Part shown: one piece after another, positions 13,941 through 15,556 of the stretch
How the letters are laid out: each line of letters opens with the position of its first letter
Numbering within the stretch: the stretch's first letter is position 1
Assembly: GCA_045579045.1 (NCBI GenBank)
Contig: JAZNLL010000020.1
Coordinates: 1 to 15,556 of the forward strand
Source: Avoscillospira sp045579045
GTDB lineage: Bacteria > Bacillota > Clostridia > Oscillospirales > Oscillospiraceae
DNA length: 15,556 nucleotides
Direction of reading: 5' to 3'
The notes under the pieces: generated by a model
What the model was told of the DNA's origin: nothing
Database searches by the model: none
Seen by the model: the letters and a program-made list of their open reading frames with translations, nothing else
Made by a program: the position numbers and the translations under genes

Positions 13941-14324
13941 GTGATCAAAATCATAAAAAGCCTGATATATCAAGGAGTTCCGGGCTTGGGTTCATACCAT
14001 GCCGTGGCAAATGAACAAGATTTTAATCATCGTTTTTCTTCCTTGTTTATACAAAAGGGAACCGGGGTGTTTGTTTTGAAAAAAGAGTTTGCTGACTATC
14101 GGCAATATTTTAGAATAACCGATGGTATATTTTCTTGATATTTTGCCGATAAGGAATGTCTGAAGCACAACATCGTGCCGTTTATCATTGAGGATGCTCT
14201 GAAGCTGTTTTACTAACGAGGTCTGAAAGAATGGGATAACGAAAAGGGTTTCCTTATAGATACCTGTCTCGCTGTTCAAGACCGCTTCAAGGCATATCTG
14301 GACTATTTCAGAATTGCATATTGA
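13941..14324 (+). pseudogene. Decayed coding sequence with two in-frame stops, family not recognised
   Basis: One frame stays protein-like across two stops. From about 14065 it reads KKEFADYRQYFRITDGIFS, TGA at 14136-14138, then YFADKECLKHNIVPFIIE and more to LKLFY, TAA at 14214-14216, then RGLKEWDNEKGFLIDTC, and VQDRFKAYLDYFRIAY, with a final TGA at 14322-14324. The last two segments look like an alpha-helical protein end ('RGLKEWD', 'RFKAYLDYF'). Two different stop codons rule out simple recoding. The true 5' end is unclear: the first 40 codons from GTG 13941 look less protein-like and overlap another remnant on the opposite strand. I do not recognise the family. Confidence 0.55.
13992..14030 (-). 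pseudogene. Truncated start resembling a low-molecular-weight tyrosine phosphatase
   Basis: On the minus strand an ATG (14030-14028) with AAGGAAG 7 bases upstream (14044-14038) opens a 12-codon frame, MIKILFICHGMV, then TGA. Low-molecular-weight protein tyrosine phosphatases start (I/K)ILF(V/I)CHGNICRSP, where the Cys and later Arg form the active-site loop. The match covers the first ten residues and ends before the Asn-Ile-Cys-Arg part, so no active enzyme is coded. It could be a deletion or insertion scar, or a chance match. Confidence 0.4.
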
Positions 14325-14440
14325 TATAAAAGCCCCCGGAAACTGACTCATATTGCAGTTTCCGGGGCTTGTGCTCATATGTGACGCTTTCGGTAATTTC
14401 CCATAGGACATAGGAATGAATGGTGGAGCTGAGGCATTCT
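14322..14440 (-). ncRNA. Candidate small RNA on the minus strand
   Basis: A perfect extended -10 element (TGCTATAAT on the minus strand, 14454-14446) would start a transcript near 14440. About 70 bases on, a long hairpin ends in a T-rich run on the same strand. Together they would give an RNA of about 115 bases. There is no good -35 hexamer, which extended -10 promoters often lack. No known RNA family was recognised. Confidence 0.35.
14325..14370 (-). terminator. Hairpin terminator, best oriented for the minus strand
   Basis: A 15-base-pair stem with one bulged C (14330-14345 and 14356-14370) encloses a 10-base loop. On the minus strand the stem is followed by TTTTATAT, a fair T-run; on the + strand it is followed only by TTGTGCTC. 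It starts just after the end of the broken frame, so it may act in both directions. Confidence 0.65.
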
Positions 14441-14445
14441 TGCCC

Positions 14446-14454
14446 ATTATAGCA
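14446..14454 (-). promoter_or_regulatory. Extended -10 promoter element, minus strand
   Basis: Read on the minus strand this is TGCTATAAT, a full match to the TGnTATAAT extended -10 consensus of the housekeeping sigma factor. The -35 position at usual spacing has no good match. It points towards the minus-strand terminator at 14325-14370. Confidence 0.45.
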
Positions 14455-14557
14455 AAAACGAAAAGGTGACGGGACTGGAAAATGAGCATCAATCATATCG
14501 GAATAGCCAAACCATTTGAAATACCTGCAATATGAGAATGTTAATCAAAAATTGGGT

Positions 14558-14620
14558 ATGGTATTATTTTAATGGTATTTTTTATGCTGCCAAAAGGTGG
14601 TATGAAAGAAAAATGGTACT
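14558..14620 (+). repeat. Four TGGTA-type direct repeats before the last gene
   Basis: ATGGTATT at 14558-14565 and 14572-14579, GTGGTATG at 14597-14604 and ATGGTACT at 14613-14620, spaced 14, 25 and 16 bases start to start in very AT-rich DNA. They fill the likely promoter region of the gene at 14648. A TATTAT at 14620-14625 could be a -10 element but would leave almost no leader, so the promoter is not settled. They may be binding sites for a regulator or a chance effect of base composition. Confidence 0.4.
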
Positions 14621-14647
14621 ATTATATTTGAGAAAGGAAATGAAAAA

Positions 14648-15556
14648 ATGAAAGCAAAAAGAACTCTTGCGTTGCTGCTTGCGCTGGTGATGCTGCTCGG
14701 TATGCTGCCTACTTTGGCCATGGCCGACACGACCACCACGCTGCCTGCCGAAGTTGTGGCAGATTTGCAGGCGGCTGGCGCCGGTGTAGCACATGCTCAT
14801 GCCTATGGCGCTGATGATTTCTACCTCAGCAGCATGACCAGAGTGGAGGATTCCGACTCCGTTCTGAACTATGCTGCCAAAAAGGAAGGCTACACTGGTG
14901 CTGCCAGCGGCCTGAAGATTGTTAAGTGGAGCGGTAAGGAAACTACCGTTGCCACCATCCCCTATGCCGATTTGGCAGCTGCCAACGGTAAGGGCTATCA
15001 GACCTATAAAATTGCCAATGTCACTCTGCCCGACAACGGTTCTGCTGTCGACAAGTACTACTTGCTGGTCTTCGGTTGGAACCTGCAGACCAGAAAGATG
15101 GTCAACGAGTTCGGCGGTAAGACCGTGGATATCTATCTGTCCATGAAGGTTGTTGGCGATCCTGCTGCCGAAGGCGGTGCCGATTTCTATGTGGATCAGA
15201 TCATTGCTGTGGATTCCTGCAATGACTACGGTGTTACCGGCGCTGTCTGGAGCGAAGAGACCCAGAAGTACATGGGCGCCTGCGATCTGTGCGGTGCGGC
15301 CCGTGTCAATGACAAGTATCTGGGCAAGCTGCCTGTGGATCCCGCTCATGTTCTGGGCGACTATGGCTTCTTTGGTAATAACTACAGCCTTTCCGGTCTG
15401 TCCATTGCCGACGATGCCACTTCTGTCACCGGCAAGTCTGTTGCCGTTGCTGATCAGACCATCGCTGCAGATGCTGCGCTGAAGGTCTATAAGTACAGCC
15501 CCGATAAGCAGGTCGGTTCCATTGCTTATGCCGATCTGGCTGCCAATGCAGGTCAG
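14648..15556 (+). CDS. Exported protein of unknown function, 3' end outside window
   Basis: The frame runs 303 residues from ATG 14648 and is open at the right edge. AGAAAGGA at 14631-14638 is the ribosome binding site, 9 bases upstream. A Sec signal peptide covers residues 1-26, with a Leu-rich core and Ala-Met-Ala cleavage. No lipobox Cys is present, so it is secreted or wall-bound. The mature part is Ala/Gly/Asp-rich and beta-strand-like. A motif ending in IPYADLAAANGKGYQ (about 101-117) recurs as 'SIAYADLAANAGQ' (about 291-303), each preceded by LK-(I/V)-x-K-(W/Y). A single CDLCG knuckle occurs at 212-216. Domains typical of surface proteins, such as SLH, could lie beyond the window. No family was recognised. 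Confidence 0.85.
   Translation, partial: MKAKRTLALLLALVMLLGMLPTLAMADTTTTLPAEVVADLQAAGAGVAHAHAYGADDFYLSSMTRVEDSDSVLNYAAKKEGYTGAASGLKIVKWSGKETTVATIPYADLAAANGKGYQTYKIANVTLPDNGSAVDKYYLLVFGWNLQTRKMVNEFGGKTVDIYLSMKVVGDPAAEGGADFYVDQIIAVDSCNDYGVTGAVWSEETQKYMGACDLCGAARVNDKYLGKLPVDPAHVLGDYGFFGNNYSLSGLSIADDATSVTGKSVAVADQTIAADAALKVYKYSPDKQVGSIAYADLAANAGQ

Larger units (their letters stand above)
13582..14647. other. Gene-poor, AT-richer gap with decayed remnants
   Basis: No intact gene was found here. The stretch holds a decayed TM2 tail plus terminator (13663-13744), a frame with two stops (13941-14324), a 12-residue minus-strand start (13992-14030), a hairpin at 14330-14370 with a possible minus-strand small RNA, and TGGTA-type repeats before the last gene. 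I see nothing specific in 13582-13662 or 13745-13940. Base composition is clearly more AT-rich from about 13850 than in the operon. Confidence 0.7.

Noticed and set aside
13992..14492. A 166-codon minus-strand frame covering most of the gene-poor gap.
   Set aside because: It runs through the hairpin terminator, the broken + frame and the phosphatase-like start. It has no ribosome binding site at its beginning and no coherent protein character.

Overview
The window looks like a chromosomal segment of a Gram-positive, anaerobic, probably gut-dwelling Clostridia bacterium of the Oscillospiraceae/Ruminococcaceae kind. The evidence is strong AAGGAGG-type ribosome binding sites before nearly every gene, lipoprotein signal peptides ending in LAAC, an S-layer-homology (SLH) wall protein, DUF4428 and zinc-ribbon proteins, and GC-rich codon use in the genes against AT-rich gaps. 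All intact genes lie on the + strand. No rRNA, tRNA, CRISPR array or insertion sequence was seen.

Region 1 (1-13038) reads as one long operon of eleven genes. Gaps run from a 1-base overlap to about 55 bases, there is no convincing internal promoter, and a clear intrinsic terminator closes it at 13011-13038. In order: the zinc-ribbon tail of a probable SPFH (YdjI-like) protein cut by the window edge; a lipoprotein; a DUF4428 zinc-ribbon protein; an exported SLH plus Ig-like protein; a double zinc-ribbon membrane protein (YdjG-like); a TPM-domain membrane protein (YdjH-like); a zinc-ribbon/repeat-linker/transmembrane protein with a large acidic ectodomain; three large lipoproteins; and a TM2-domain protein. 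In Bacillus subtilis, ydjG, ydjH and ydjI sit together behind pspA in an envelope-stress operon. Here the same three kinds of protein appear embedded among many surface proteins, so the locus looks like an enlarged envelope-associated system. Cytoplasmic zinc ribbons would lie on one side of the membrane, with lipoproteins, an SLH wall protein and a tethered ectodomain on the other. The function is inferred, not shown.

Region 2 (13039-13581) holds a small polytopic membrane protein of unknown function, starting 25 bases after the operon terminator.

Region 3 (13582-14647) is an AT-richer gap of about 1.07 kb that looks like a gene graveyard. It contains a decayed second copy of the TM2 gene tail with its terminator, a reading frame broken by two in-frame stops, a minus-strand peptide start resembling a low-molecular-weight tyrosine phosphatase, and a possible minus-strand small RNA with its own terminator.

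Region 4 (14648 to the right edge) is the start of an exported protein with an internal repeat, preceded by four TGGTA-type repeats. It continues beyond the window.
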